DNA of 64,000 bases from GWE2-42-39 sp963662895 (lineage in GTDB: Bacteria > Bacteroidota > Bacteroidia > Bacteroidales > Prolixibacteraceae): contig OY759981.1 of assembly GCA_963662895.1 (NCBI GenBank), forward strand, positions 2,914,001 through 2,978,000, given 5' to 3'. The translations under genes were made by a program, and so were the position numbers. Each line of letters opens with the position of its first letter. The first letter of the stretch is position 1. Below the pieces are notes generated by a model. The model ran no database searches. It worked only from the letters and a program-made list of their open reading frames with translations, and was not told the DNA's origin. Positions 33,178 to 42,012 of the stretch are shown one piece after another.

Positions 33178-35475
33178 TCAAAGAAAAGATGAAATTAACT
33201 GCTGAAGTTTCAGTTTGTCAATGGGCTTTGAAATATATCCGGAACAACCGGCGCGTAAACATTTTTTATCATCGCCGGACATGGCATAAGCAGTCTGGGC
33301 AATTACCGGTATATCGGGCCGGGATTTTAAAATCTCTTGGCAGGCAGTAAAACCATCCATGCCGGGCATTTGAATATCCATTAAGACCAGATCTATTTTT
33401 TCAGCCCAGTTACATATTTCAATGGCTTCTTCACCCGATTCTGCAATAATTATTTTTGCCTGGCATTTGTTCAATATTTCAGACATGTAAGTCAGGACAT
33501 CTTTATTGTCATCAACCACTAAAATGGTTTTTCCGGGCCATTTTCCCGTTTCCTCTTTGTGTGCAGGGGAGGACTCTGCCGATGTTTTCCCCGTCAGTTC
33601 AAGTTTCAGTTTAAAATAAAAAATAGTGCCTTTTTCTTTTTCCGACTCCAGCCATATTTTTCCCCCCATCAACTGAACCAGTTTTTTACAAATGGCCAAT
33701 CCCAACCCTGTACCTCCGTATTCCCGGGTTATCGTATCATCTTCCTGCCGGAATGGCTCAAATATTACTTCCTGGTTTTCAGAAAGAATACCTATCCCTG
33801 TATCTTTCACGAAGAACAGAAAATCCTTACCGGAATAGCGGTACCCAAAATCGATATTTCCTGTGGTGGTAAACTTCAGTGCATTATTCAATAAATTATT
33901 AAACAACTGGGTCAGCCTGAAACGGTCAGCAATAATAAACGCCTGGTCTCTTTCCATGTCTTTCGACAGGTGAAGCACTATGTTCTTGTCGGGATAACCG
34001 TTTATTTCATTACTGAATATTTGAAAAATTTCGTCCAGCAGATCATTCAGGTTGAACTGGCTATTATGGATTTTTAACTGATCGCTTTCGATTTTTGCAA
34101 TATCAATAATATCCGAGATCAATGACAATAGTTGCTGCGAGTTACGTTCAATAATATCAGAATAAAGTTTTTTCTTTTTTTCGATCACATTGGGGCCGGA
34201 TAATAATTTTGAGAATCCGATAATACCGTTTAAAGGGGTCCTGATTTCATGTGACATATTGGCCAGAAAAGCCGATTTCAGACGGTCGCTTTCTTCTGCT
34301 TTATGCCTAGCAGTAATTAGTTCCTTTTCAATTTTCTTCAGCTGGGTTATATCCCTGTTAATGCTGAGTATCCCTTCTATTCTCCCTTTTTCATCTTTCA
34401 ACAGGGTAAGTTTATTATACATGTAAAGGTAATGGCCTTTTTTGTGCCTGACCCGGTATTCGTAGGTTGCCTGCCCTTTCTCTTTTACTTCGTTAATGGC
34501 ATCCAGATGTTTTTGTTTATCATTGGAATGAAAATACTCCATAAATGATGACGAAAAATATTCCTCCTTTTTCATGCCCAGACAATGGAAAAAATGGCTG
34601 TTGCCATAAATCAGTTTTCCTTCAGGATTTAAAACCCCGATCCGGTCATTGGCAGACTCAACCAATGCCTGATGCCTGAGTTCGCTTCTCTGAAGCTGCT
34701 TCTGAGCTTGTACTTCTGATGTGATATCCATCATCACCCCATAAATCTGGGTAACTTTATTGTTCGTATCCCTGACCAGTTGAGCCCGTTCCCGAACCCA
34801 GAACGTTTCTTTCTGGTCATTGGTTAACCGGTACTCGGTAACAATCAGATTGTTCTGTAAGTCAGAATGAGAATAATTGAAATTTAATAAATCTTCAGTA
34901 TGGACATATTTTCGCAAACCAACAAAACCTTCGTCAAAATCACTTAGACGTATATGGAACAAGTTTTCGAACTGTCTGCTGAAATAAACTTTTGGTTCAG
35001 GTTCATCCAGGGTGACATGGAAAACTGCTACCGGTAGCTTTTCAATCAGTTTTAAATATTTTATTTCTGAATCTTCCAATAATTTTTGTGTGCTTTTCAG
35101 TCTCGATACATCATCAAAGAGAAGGAAAATAAAGACATCATTCTCGCTTAATTCCCAACGCTTTGCGATAATATTCGACCACGAGTACTGGTCTGAATTA
35201 TTTTTAAACCGTTTCTCGGTCTTCAGCATTTCTTTCTCTCCGGCTATTATCTGATTAAGCTGAGTCCTGCATGTCGACCAGTCGCCGGGACAAATTAGCG
35301 GCAAAAACGGTTTATCCTTTAACGGTTTCCCTGCCTGACCATATGAACCGGCAAAATGGTTATTACAGGCCTGGATATTAAATTCCTTGTCAACGATCAC
35401 TACGGCTTTCCCCAGACTGTCGAAAAAATCAAGTTTATCCTGAATGACAGTGACTATATCAAGATTATCCTGCAT
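33178..35475 (-). CDS. Multi-PAS hybrid sensor histidine kinase
   Basis: A 765-residue soluble sensor with no transmembrane segment. Three or four PAS/PAC units fill residues about 10-385 (DSLGKAVVIVDKEFNIQACN; IYGVMMDITSEVQAQK; GILSINRDITQLKKIEKE). The HisKA H-box FLANMSHEIRTPLNG (about 402-416) follows, then an HATPase with NALKFT, VKDTGIGI and GTGLGLAI. A C-terminal receiver carries the acceptor aspartate in LVLMDIQMPGMDG (about 699). Autophosphorylation and transfer to the fused receiver are expected; a separate phosphotransfer partner is not in the window. The signal is cytosolic and unknown. Confidence 0.92.
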   Translation of the reverse strand: MQDNLDIVTVIQDKLDFFDSLGKAVVIVDKEFNIQACNNHFAGSYGQAGKPLKDKPFLPLICPGDWSTCRTQLNQIIAGEKEMLKTEKRFKNNSDQYSWSNIIAKRWELSENDVFIFLLFDDVSRLKSTQKLLEDSEIKYLKLIEKLPVAVFHVTLDEPEPKVYFSRQFENLFHIRLSDFDEGFVGLRKYVHTEDLLNFNYSHSDLQNNLIVTEYRLTNDQKETFWVRERAQLVRDTNNKVTQIYGVMMDITSEVQAQKQLQRSELRHQALVESANDRIGVLNPEGKLIYGNSHFFHCLGMKKEEYFSSSFMEYFHSNDKQKHLDAINEVKEKGQATYEYRVRHKKGHYLYMYNKLTLLKDEKGRIEGILSINRDITQLKKIEKELITARHKAEESDRLKSAFLANMSHEIRTPLNGIIGFSKLLSGPNVIEKKKKLYSDIIERNSQQLLSLISDIIDIAKIESDQLKIHNSQFNLNDLLDEIFQIFSNEINGYPDKNIVLHLSKDMERDQAFIIADRFRLTQLFNNLLNNALKFTTTGNIDFGYRYSGKDFLFFVKDTGIGILSENQEVIFEPFRQEDDTITREYGGTGLGLAICKKLVQLMGGKIWLESEKEKGTIFYFKLKLELTGKTSAESSPAHKEETGKWPGKTILVVDDNKDVLTYMSEILNKCQAKIIIAESGEEAIEICNWAEKIDLVLMDIQMPGMDGFTACQEILKSRPDIPVIAQTAYAMSGDDKKCLRAGCSGYISKPIDKLKLQQLISSFL

Positions 35476-35739
35476 CTTTTAAAGATTAATTTTTCTATTC
35501 CTAATTCTACTTTGCAAATTTTAACTAAACCTTGATTTTTCAAATGTCAATGCTGAACTAATTTACTACAATATTTAATTATAAACAATATTTGATTATC
35601 AGTAGGATAAGTAATAGTCTCCGATGTGCAGTTAATACGAAGTATAACGGTGGACTGAAAATAGGGGCATAGCTGTGATTTATCACTTTTTTCCAGTACA
35701 GGTTTTTATTAATTTGCACAGGATTTAAATTAATCAGTT

Positions 35740-36930
35740 ATGTACGGAAAAATAAAAAAGGATTTGCAGCAAACCATTGCAGAACTAAAGGAGCAAGGTC
35801 TTTATAAAGCAGAACGGATTATTACTTCGTCTCAAAGTTCCCGGATTTCGGTTTCAACCGGGCAAACCGTGTTAAACTTTTGCGCTAACAACTACCTTGG
35901 GCTGGCGAACCATCCTGAAGTTATAAAGGCAGCACAGGACGTAATGAACGACTGGGGCTTCGGGCTTTCGTCGGTCCGGTTCATTTGTGGTACGCAGCAG
36001 ATACACAAAGAGCTGGAGCAAAAAACATCTGAATTTTTGGGGACTGAAGATACTATTTTGTATTGTGCCGCTTTCGATGCCAACGGCGGTGTTTTCGAAC
36101 CATTACTGGGGAACGACAGCGCTATTATTTCCGACGAGTTGAACCATGCCTCAATTATCGATGGTGTGCGGTTATGCAAGGCTCAGCGTTTCCGTTATAA
36201 ACATTCTGATATGGGAGAACTGGAGCAATGCCTGAAAGATTCACAGGGATTGAAGTACCGGGTTATTGTTACCGACGGTGTTTTTTCGATGGATGGTGAT
36301 CTGGCCAGGCTTCCTGAGATCGTAGAACTGGCCGATAAATACGATGCGCTGGTAATGGTCGACGATTCGCATGCAACCGGGTACATTGGGGCCACCGGGC
36401 GAGGAACAGCCGAACACTTCGGGCTGATGGGCAGGATCGATATTATCACTACTACGTTTGGAAAAGCATTAGGTGGAGGTAATGGCGGATGTACCTCAGG
36501 AAGAAAAGAAATTATTGAAATGCTCCGCCAGCGTTCGCGTCCCTATCTTTTTTCGAATACCCTTGCACCGGCTACAGTTGGCGCAACCCTGAAAGTGCTG
36601 GAGATGCTGACCAACTCGTCGGAGCTTCAGCAAAAAACCATGAACAATGCTATTTACTTCCGCAGTAAGATGGAGGCTGCCGGGTTCGACCTGGTTAAAG
36701 GAAACACGGCCATTGTTCCGGTCATGATTTACGATGCTCCTCTGGCCGTTAAGTTTGCCGATGAACTGCTGAAAGAAGGAATATATGTGATTGGCTTTGT
36801 ATTTCCCGTGGTTCCAAAAGGGAAAGCACGTATCCGTGTTCAACTCTCGGCAGCCCATACTTCCGAACAAATAGACCAGACTGTCGACGCTTTTGTTAAA
36901 GTTGGTAAGCAACTGGGAATTATAGGATAA
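35740..36930 (+). CDS. kbl: Glycine C-acetyltransferase (2-amino-3-ketobutyrate CoA ligase)
   Basis: A 396-residue PLP enzyme of the alpha-oxoamine synthase family. It joins acetyl-CoA and glycine, or in reverse cleaves 2-amino-3-oxobutyrate in threonine breakdown. The start MYGKIKKDLQQTIAELKEQGLYK, the FCANNYLGLANHPEV block, VDDSHATGYIG (PLP aspartate and histidine) and TTFGKALGG with Lys242 as the PLP Schiff base are typical for Kbl. Threonine dehydrogenase is not in the window. Related BioF and sphingolipid serine palmitoyltransferases share the fold, but the N-terminal sequence favours Kbl. Confidence 0.92.
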   Translation: MYGKIKKDLQQTIAELKEQGLYKAERIITSSQSSRISVSTGQTVLNFCANNYLGLANHPEVIKAAQDVMNDWGFGLSSVRFICGTQQIHKELEQKTSEFLGTEDTILYCAAFDANGGVFEPLLGNDSAIISDELNHASIIDGVRLCKAQRFRYKHSDMGELEQCLKDSQGLKYRVIVTDGVFSMDGDLARLPEIVELADKYDALVMVDDSHATGYIGATGRGTAEHFGLMGRIDIITTTFGKALGGGNGGCTSGRKEIIEMLRQRSRPYLFSNTLAPATVGATLKVLEMLTNSSELQQKTMNNAIYFRSKMEAAGFDLVKGNTAIVPVMIYDAPLAVKFADELLKEGIYVIGFVFPVVPKGKARIRVQLSAAHTSEQIDQTVDAFVKVGKQLGIIG

Positions 36931-36938
36931 CCGGAATA

Positions 36939-37628
36939 TCAAAAAAAATTCCGTTCGGAAAGATATTCGTATACCGTAATATTGATCAGCATCAGTAAAA
37001 ACAGGTATACCAGGTTTTCCACAGGTACCATCCAAAGCCAGATGTTCAGTACCTGTTCCTGGTGATATTCAATGGCCATGTTCCAGGTTAGTATTCCGTT
37101 AAGCAACAGGTACGGAACCAGCATAATAATATAACTCAAAAAGAAATGGGTCAGGTGGGGTTTAAATTGTTTCCGGAAGATGGTATATCCGAGATAAATG
37201 GTTGTGAAAAAGAAGCAGAAAAAAGTATACAATCTGATACGGTACATGTATGCCACTATTCCTAAACAAACGATTAAAGCCAGGCTGATAGCGGTGGATA
37301 TATTGTTGAAATTCAGTGTGCTAAAACGGGTTTTTATTATTTCGTAAACAAACAATGCCGAATAAGGAATCACCAGATAGAAAAACCATTCCTCAATCGG
37401 CAAACCTTTATGAAAAAGCCCGACAGTATATTCTTCCCGGTAGCTCCAGATACCAACCTGTGTAAACCTGATATCCCATAACAGAAACATGAACCCGGAA
37501 ATAAAAATGGCAGGCATGGCATATCGTAATTTCTGAAGAAACCCGGATTTCCCGGTAAAAGAAAATATAAGCGGAGCTATAAAAATAAGGCTCAGAATAA
37601 TCAGGAAAGTATAATTTTTCAAATCCAT
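36939..37628 (-). CDS. Lycopene cyclase domain membrane protein (CrtYcd type)
   Basis: A 229-residue integral membrane protein with about seven hydrophobic helices arranged as two similar halves. The motif GLPIEEWFFYLVIP carries the PxEE signature of heterodimeric/fused carotenoid cyclases, and WDIRFTQVGIWSY and LNGILTWNMAIEYH are conserved blocks. It would cyclise lycopene ends to beta-carotene. I chose the start at 37628 (MDLKNYTFL) over 37655 because it leads straight into helix 1. It is convergent with kbl (8 bp between stops). No other carotenoid gene is nearby, which is unusual. Confidence 0.85.
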   Translation of the reverse strand: MDLKNYTFLIILSLIFIAPLIFSFTGKSGFLQKLRYAMPAIFISGFMFLLWDIRFTQVGIWSYREEYTVGLFHKGLPIEEWFFYLVIPYSALFVYEIIKTRFSTLNFNNISTAISLALIVCLGIVAYMYRIRLYTFFCFFFTTIYLGYTIFRKQFKPHLTHFFLSYIIMLVPYLLLNGILTWNMAIEYHQEQVLNIWLWMVPVENLVYLFLLMLINITVYEYLSERNFF

Positions 37629-37681
37629 GGGTCGATTATTTATACCGAAGTCCAAAAATAATTAAAAAATCAGTGGCATGA

Positions 37682-37725
37682 ATAAAAAACAGGGATTCCT
37701 GGTTTTGTCTCATCAGAATCCCTGT
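37682..37725 (-). terminator. Intrinsic terminator of the SRPBCC gene
   Basis: ACAGGGATTC / GAATCCCTGT form a perfect 10-bp stem with a 17-base loop. On the minus strand it is followed by TTTTTATT. It is 37 bp beyond the SRPBCC stop codon. Confidence 0.85.
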
Positions 37726-37762
37726 GTAAAATGAACTTTTAAAAGGTTGTAAGGCTGTAAGT

Positions 37763-38761
37763 TTATAAAGGATAATAAATATTTGTTACCCATTTAGTCG
37801 TATCCGGTTCATTCTGAGGATCTGTCATATAAATCTCCATTGGGCCGCCGGTTAGTTCAAATTCATGTTTGGTAATCCATTTCTGAATAGCAGAATGTTC
37901 TTTTTCAAGGGTCTCGTAACTGCCCACATGGACAGCAAAGGCATATTTCCCGGCAGCAATGGCTCCGTATTCAACATTTCCTTTTTTCTCAGGAAGTTGA
38001 TTGACCGGTATCCCACATTCAAAATTAACGGTATTTCCTTCCATCGAATGGTAAACAGCAAATGGCATTCCCGTTATGGTCAGGCCTTGCTTTTGAATAT
38101 CAGCCATTATTTTAACATAAAGAGAACCCATTTCTGTTCCGATTTCCTGCCAGTCATCTGTTTTTTTTAATCCTGCATATACAATTTCAGGCAGGTTCAC
38201 TATTTCCACCACCGGACGTTGTTCTTCTACTATTTCCAGGCAAACAGTATTCAGGTTATCCAGGCCTTTTTCAAAACCAGTCCCGATCATTTTGCCAAAC
38301 ATCAGTCCCATCCAGCGAGCCAAAGGATTATCGCCCAGATGCGAATTAAAAGCCCATGTAACAACCGTTTTTCCACTGTCTTCTTTAAAAAGAAAATAGC
38401 CGGTAGCAGTGTCTCCTTTCATAAAATCCAGGCAGACAGCTATCGAATCGTAAGCTATCGAACCGGTAATGAGTAATTTCCCCTGACCAACCTGCGGGTT
38501 CTGGCTGTTCCATTCGTATCCGGCCCCATCACCGATCCCTCCGTTGATGTATTCAACTTTCATCTCAGGATCGATCTGGTTCCATGGCGCCCATTTATTC
38601 CAGCACCGTAAATCGTTTACCTCGCTAAAAACAACTTTTGCAGGAGCATTAATCGTAGCAGCCCGTTCAACATGCGCATCACGGGGAAGTAGATAGGCAA
38701 TAGCTATCAATAACGCTATTAATAACAATAGTGCTACGAATATCTTTTTTAAAACTTTCAT
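37763..38761 (-). CDS. SRPBCC (polyketide cyclase-like) protein with GyrI-like effector domain
   Basis: A 332-residue protein. One N-terminal membrane helix (VALLLLIALLIAIAYLL) acts as signal anchor. Residues about 30-175 form an SRPBCC/START-like lipid-binding cavity (ERAATINAPAKVVFSEVNDL, WNKWAPW). Residues about 183-332 form a GyrI-like small-molecule-binding domain (VYAGLKKTDDWQEIG, YGAIAAGKYAFAVHVGSYE). The combination is seen in membrane-anchored hypothetical proteins of Bacteroidota. A role in binding a hydrophobic ligand is plausible, but no reaction is known. The 291-bp gap upstream (38762-39052) has nothing recognisable. Confidence 0.82.
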   Translation of the reverse strand: MKVLKKIFVALLLLIALLIAIAYLLPRDAHVERAATINAPAKVVFSEVNDLRCWNKWAPWNQIDPEMKVEYINGGIGDGAGYEWNSQNPQVGQGKLLITGSIAYDSIAVCLDFMKGDTATGYFLFKEDSGKTVVTWAFNSHLGDNPLARWMGLMFGKMIGTGFEKGLDNLNTVCLEIVEEQRPVVEIVNLPEIVYAGLKKTDDWQEIGTEMGSLYVKIMADIQKQGLTITGMPFAVYHSMEGNTVNFECGIPVNQLPEKKGNVEYGAIAAGKYAFAVHVGSYETLEKEHSAIQKWITKHEFELTGGPMEIYMTDPQNEPDTTKWVTNIYYPL

Positions 38762-39052
38762 TTGTGTATATTTTTTAAATTAAGGGTTCTGCTCGTTTCG
38801 CGTTAACTCCATTTTTCAATCAAGTTATCAACGGACCTGGGGCATAGAAATCATTCCTGATGATATAGACAAATCATGCCCGTTTCATCTCTGCATAATA
38901 AAATTGAATCTGTAATTTGCTGCAAATAAATATACGAATATAATCAGCAAAAGTAAATAGTCTTTGATAAGAAAACGTTAAATACTGCGTTACTCTCGTT
39001 TTTAAACCAGTTATTTGCGATTAGTAAACTCCCTTTTGAAATTGGCTGTTGG

Positions 39053-39433
39053 CTACCGCAGGAACACCAATAATCCACCGGTAATAAAGGCAATCACCCA
39101 CCATATATAAGCATAACGTGAATATAAATGTACAGCATGGGGAACCTTGGTATTTATTCCATTTCGAATCTTTAATTTCCAAATTAGAACGGTATCAACC
39201 AACATGCCCAGTAAAGATGAGTAGCCTATTATTCCATGTAACGTAAGCGGGCCAGAGGATGATCCGGTAATCATAAAAATAGTGGCAATAATATCGAAAC
39301 AAATTCCACATGTTAAAAACAACAATACTTTTTGGCTGATTACCTTTTTATGTTGCTCGGTTAAAATTGCAATGGAATAGGCTGCAAGAGCTATGGTTAC
39401 CAGAATACTTCCTGTTTGTGTGTAAGGGTTCAT
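39053..39433 (-). CDS. HsmA-like small membrane protein
   Basis: A 126-residue protein with four predicted transmembrane helices. GSILVTIALAAYSIAILTEQ, TCGICFDIIATIFMITGSSS and LHGIIGYSSLLGMLVDT match the HsmA (TIGR03987-type) family of small integral membrane proteins. Its biochemical function is not known to me. It is a single gene upstream of the mut terminator region and divergent from nothing nearby. Confidence 0.75.
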   Translation of the reverse strand: MNPYTQTGSILVTIALAAYSIAILTEQHKKVISQKVLLFLTCGICFDIIATIFMITGSSSGPLTLHGIIGYSSLLGMLVDTVLIWKLKIRNGINTKVPHAVHLYSRYAYIWWVIAFITGGLLVFLR

Positions 39434-39512
39434 AACTGATTATATTTGATTTGTTACAATCTGATTTTAGGACGGGTCTCTTTTTCCTGTTTTTTAATGC
39501 CCTCAATTATGC

Positions 39513-39543
39513 AAATAAAAAGCCGTTCCCAAATGAAACGGCT
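39513..39543 (-). terminator. Terminator of the methylmalonyl-CoA mutase genes
   Basis: AGCCGTT (39521-39527) pairs with AACGGCT (39537-39543). On the minus strand it is followed by TTTTTATTTG. A second hairpin, ATTCACCGG / CCGGTGAAT with a TGAC/GTCA extension, lies at 39559-39590 between this site and the mutB stop. Confidence 0.8.
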
Positions 39544-39652
39544 CCCGTGTTATTTATATTCACCGGATGACCCGAAGTCACCCGGTGAATTGTTTGTTCG
39601 TATTATCGTCTTCCTTTGTCTCTCTCTTTTTGTGAGAGGGCAGGGGAGAGAC

Positions 39653-41803
39653 TTATTCCTGGGCAGCCAGCAAAATTTCAAGAATTTTTTTACCGGCGGC
39701 CGCAACGGATGTTCCCGGGCCAAAGATAGCCACAGCGCCTGCATCGTATAAGAACTGGTAGTCCTGGGCCGGAATAACCCCACCCACGATGACCATGATA
39801 TCCTCCCGGCCGAGTTTCTTCAGCTCTTCAATCACGGCAGGCACCAGTGTTTTGTGACCGGCAGCCAGCGACGAGACGCCCAACACATGCACATCGTTTT
39901 CAACGGCTTGCCTGGCCGATTCTTCCGGGGTCTGGAACAGTGGTCCCATGTCCACGTCGAAGCCGAGGTCGGCATAACCGGTTGCTACTACTTTGGCACC
40001 ACGGTCGTGACCATCCTGTCCCATTTTGGCGATCATGATACGTGGCTGGCGACCTTCTTTTTCTGCAAATTTCTTTGCCAGTTCCTGTGCTTCCACAAAG
40101 GTCTTGTCTTTTTTACTTTCTGATGAATACACGCCTGAAATAGTTCTGATTACTGCTTTATAACGTCCTACATGTTTTTCACATGCATCTGAAATTTCAC
40201 CCAGCGATGCGCGCTTTTTCGCGGCATCAACAGCCAGTTCCAAGAGGTTCCCTTCTTTTGTCTCCACGCATTTACTCAATGCAGCAAGGGCTGCCTGGCA
40301 TTCTTCTTCGTTGCGTTCGGTACGCAGTTTCTTCAACCGATCGAGTTGTGCCAGACGAACAGAAGTATTATCAATTTCAAGAATATCGATCGGGTCTTCT
40401 TTTTCGAGACGGTATTTGTTTACCCCCACGATGGTCTGGTTGCCCGAGTCGATCCGTCCCTGTGTGCGGGCAGCCGCTTCTTCAATACGCATTTTCGGCA
40501 CACCGGTTTCAATGGCTTTGGCCATCCCTCCCAGTTTTTCAACTTCCTGGATCAACGACCATGCTTTATGAACCAGTTCGTTTGTAAGTGATTCTACATA
40601 ATAAGAGCCGGCCCACGGGTCAACCTCACGGCAAACTTGTGTTTCCTGCTGGATATACAACTGGGTGTTACGTGCAATACGTGCCGAGAAGTCGGTTGGC
40701 AATGCAATGGCTTCGTCCAGCGCGTTGGTGTGCAACGACTGGGTATGTCCCAGGGCAGCAGCCATTGCTTCTATAGCGGTACGGCCTACATTATTGAACG
40801 GGTCCTGTTCGGTCAGCGACCAGCCCGAAGTTTGCGAGTGCGTGCGCAATGCCATTGATTTCGGGTTTTTCGGGTTGAACTGTTTGACCAGTTTGGCCCA
40901 GATCATGCGGGCAGCGCGCATCTTGGCAATTTCCATGAAGTGGTTCATGCCAATAGCCCAGAAAAACGACAAACGGGGAGCAAACGCATCGATGTTGATC
41001 CCGGCTTTAATCCCGGTACGAAGGTATTCCAACCCGTCGGCCAGGGTGTAAGCCATTTCGATGTCGGCAGTAGCACCGGCTTCCTGCATGTGATAACCCG
41101 AAATGGAGATCGAGTTGAACTTCGGCATATATTTGGAAGTGAACTCAAAAATATCAGCGATAATCCTCATTGAGAATTCAGGTGGATAGATGTATGTGTT
41201 ACGCACCATGAATTCTTTCAGAATATCGTTCTGGATGGTCCCTGCCAGTTGTTCCATGGTAGCACCCTGTTCCAGTGCCGTTACAATATAGAAAGCCATA
41301 ATGGGCAGTACAGCGCCGTTCATGGTCATTGATACCGACATCTTATCAAGCGGAATCTGGTCGAACAGAATTTCCATATCAAGGATCGAATCAATTGCTA
41401 CCCCAGCTTTACCTACGTCGCCAATTACGCGTGGGTGGTCGCTGTCGTAACCACGGTGAGTGGCCAGGTCGAAAGCAACTGAAAGGCCTTTTTGTCCGGC
41501 AGCCAGGTTACGGCGATAGAAGGCATTCGATTCTTCAGCCGTTGAAAAACCTGCATACTGGCGGATGGTCCAGGGACGCATGGCATACATAGTCGAATAG
41601 GGCCCGCGAAGATAAGGTGCCAGACCGGCGGCATAGTTCAGGTGTTCCATGCCCTCCAGATCTTCTTTACTGTAAACCGGTTTCACCGGGATTTGTTCCG
41701 GCGTAATCCAGTCCTTTTCTATTTTGTTTTGAGTATGCCAATCAGCCGCTGTCATTGAAGCGTTTGCCGATCTGATGTCTATATTTTTAAAATTTGGTTT
41801 CAT
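39653..41803 (-). CDS. mutB: Methylmalonyl-CoA mutase large (catalytic) subunit
   Basis: A 716-residue B12 enzyme that interconverts succinyl-CoA and (R)-methylmalonyl-CoA in propionate formation or use. The N-terminal substrate barrel has PYLRGPYSTMYAMRPWTIRQ, LSVAFDLATHRGYDSDHPRV and WAGSYYVESLTNELV. The C-terminal cobalamin domain has the lower-ligand motif DGHDRG with His599 and the VGGVIPAQDY loop. Length is normal for the catalytic chain. The small subunit gene lies upstream in the same direction. Confidence 0.97.
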   Translation of the reverse strand: MKPNFKNIDIRSANASMTAADWHTQNKIEKDWITPEQIPVKPVYSKEDLEGMEHLNYAAGLAPYLRGPYSTMYAMRPWTIRQYAGFSTAEESNAFYRRNLAAGQKGLSVAFDLATHRGYDSDHPRVIGDVGKAGVAIDSILDMEILFDQIPLDKMSVSMTMNGAVLPIMAFYIVTALEQGATMEQLAGTIQNDILKEFMVRNTYIYPPEFSMRIIADIFEFTSKYMPKFNSISISGYHMQEAGATADIEMAYTLADGLEYLRTGIKAGINIDAFAPRLSFFWAIGMNHFMEIAKMRAARMIWAKLVKQFNPKNPKSMALRTHSQTSGWSLTEQDPFNNVGRTAIEAMAAALGHTQSLHTNALDEAIALPTDFSARIARNTQLYIQQETQVCREVDPWAGSYYVESLTNELVHKAWSLIQEVEKLGGMAKAIETGVPKMRIEEAAARTQGRIDSGNQTIVGVNKYRLEKEDPIDILEIDNTSVRLAQLDRLKKLRTERNEEECQAALAALSKCVETKEGNLLELAVDAAKKRASLGEISDACEKHVGRYKAVIRTISGVYSSESKKDKTFVEAQELAKKFAEKEGRQPRIMIAKMGQDGHDRGAKVVATGYADLGFDVDMGPLFQTPEESARQAVENDVHVLGVSSLAAGHKTLVPAVIEELKKLGREDIMVIVGGVIPAQDYQFLYDAGAVAIFGPGTSVAAAGKKILEILLAAQE

Positions 41804-41808
41804 ACTAT

Positions 41809-42008
41809 TAGATTTAAGATGATAGATAAAAGATATTAGATTTGAGATAAAAGATGAGATATTTTAGACTAATCGATATAAACATTCTTTACAAGGAGTC
41901 TTGATTTTTGCCAGATTTTTATTTCCCGGTAGTTATGCATGATTGCTGATTTTATCTCTTGTCTGTTATCTTTTGTCTCTGTCTGTTGTCTAAAATCTGA
42001 TGTCTTAT
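41809..42008. repeat. Low-complexity inverted repeat between mutA and mutB
   Basis: The 209-bp intercistronic gap has an AGAT/AGAC-rich left arm (41809-41869, words AGATAAAAGAT, TAGATTTGAGAT) and a TCT/GTCT-rich right arm (about 41950-42008, words TTATCTCTTGTC, ATCTTTTGTC, GTCTAAAATC). As RNA the arms can pair over about 50-60 bases with mismatches. The element may set the ratio of the two subunits or be a decayed insertion. Confidence 0.5.
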
Positions 42009-42012
42009 GTGT

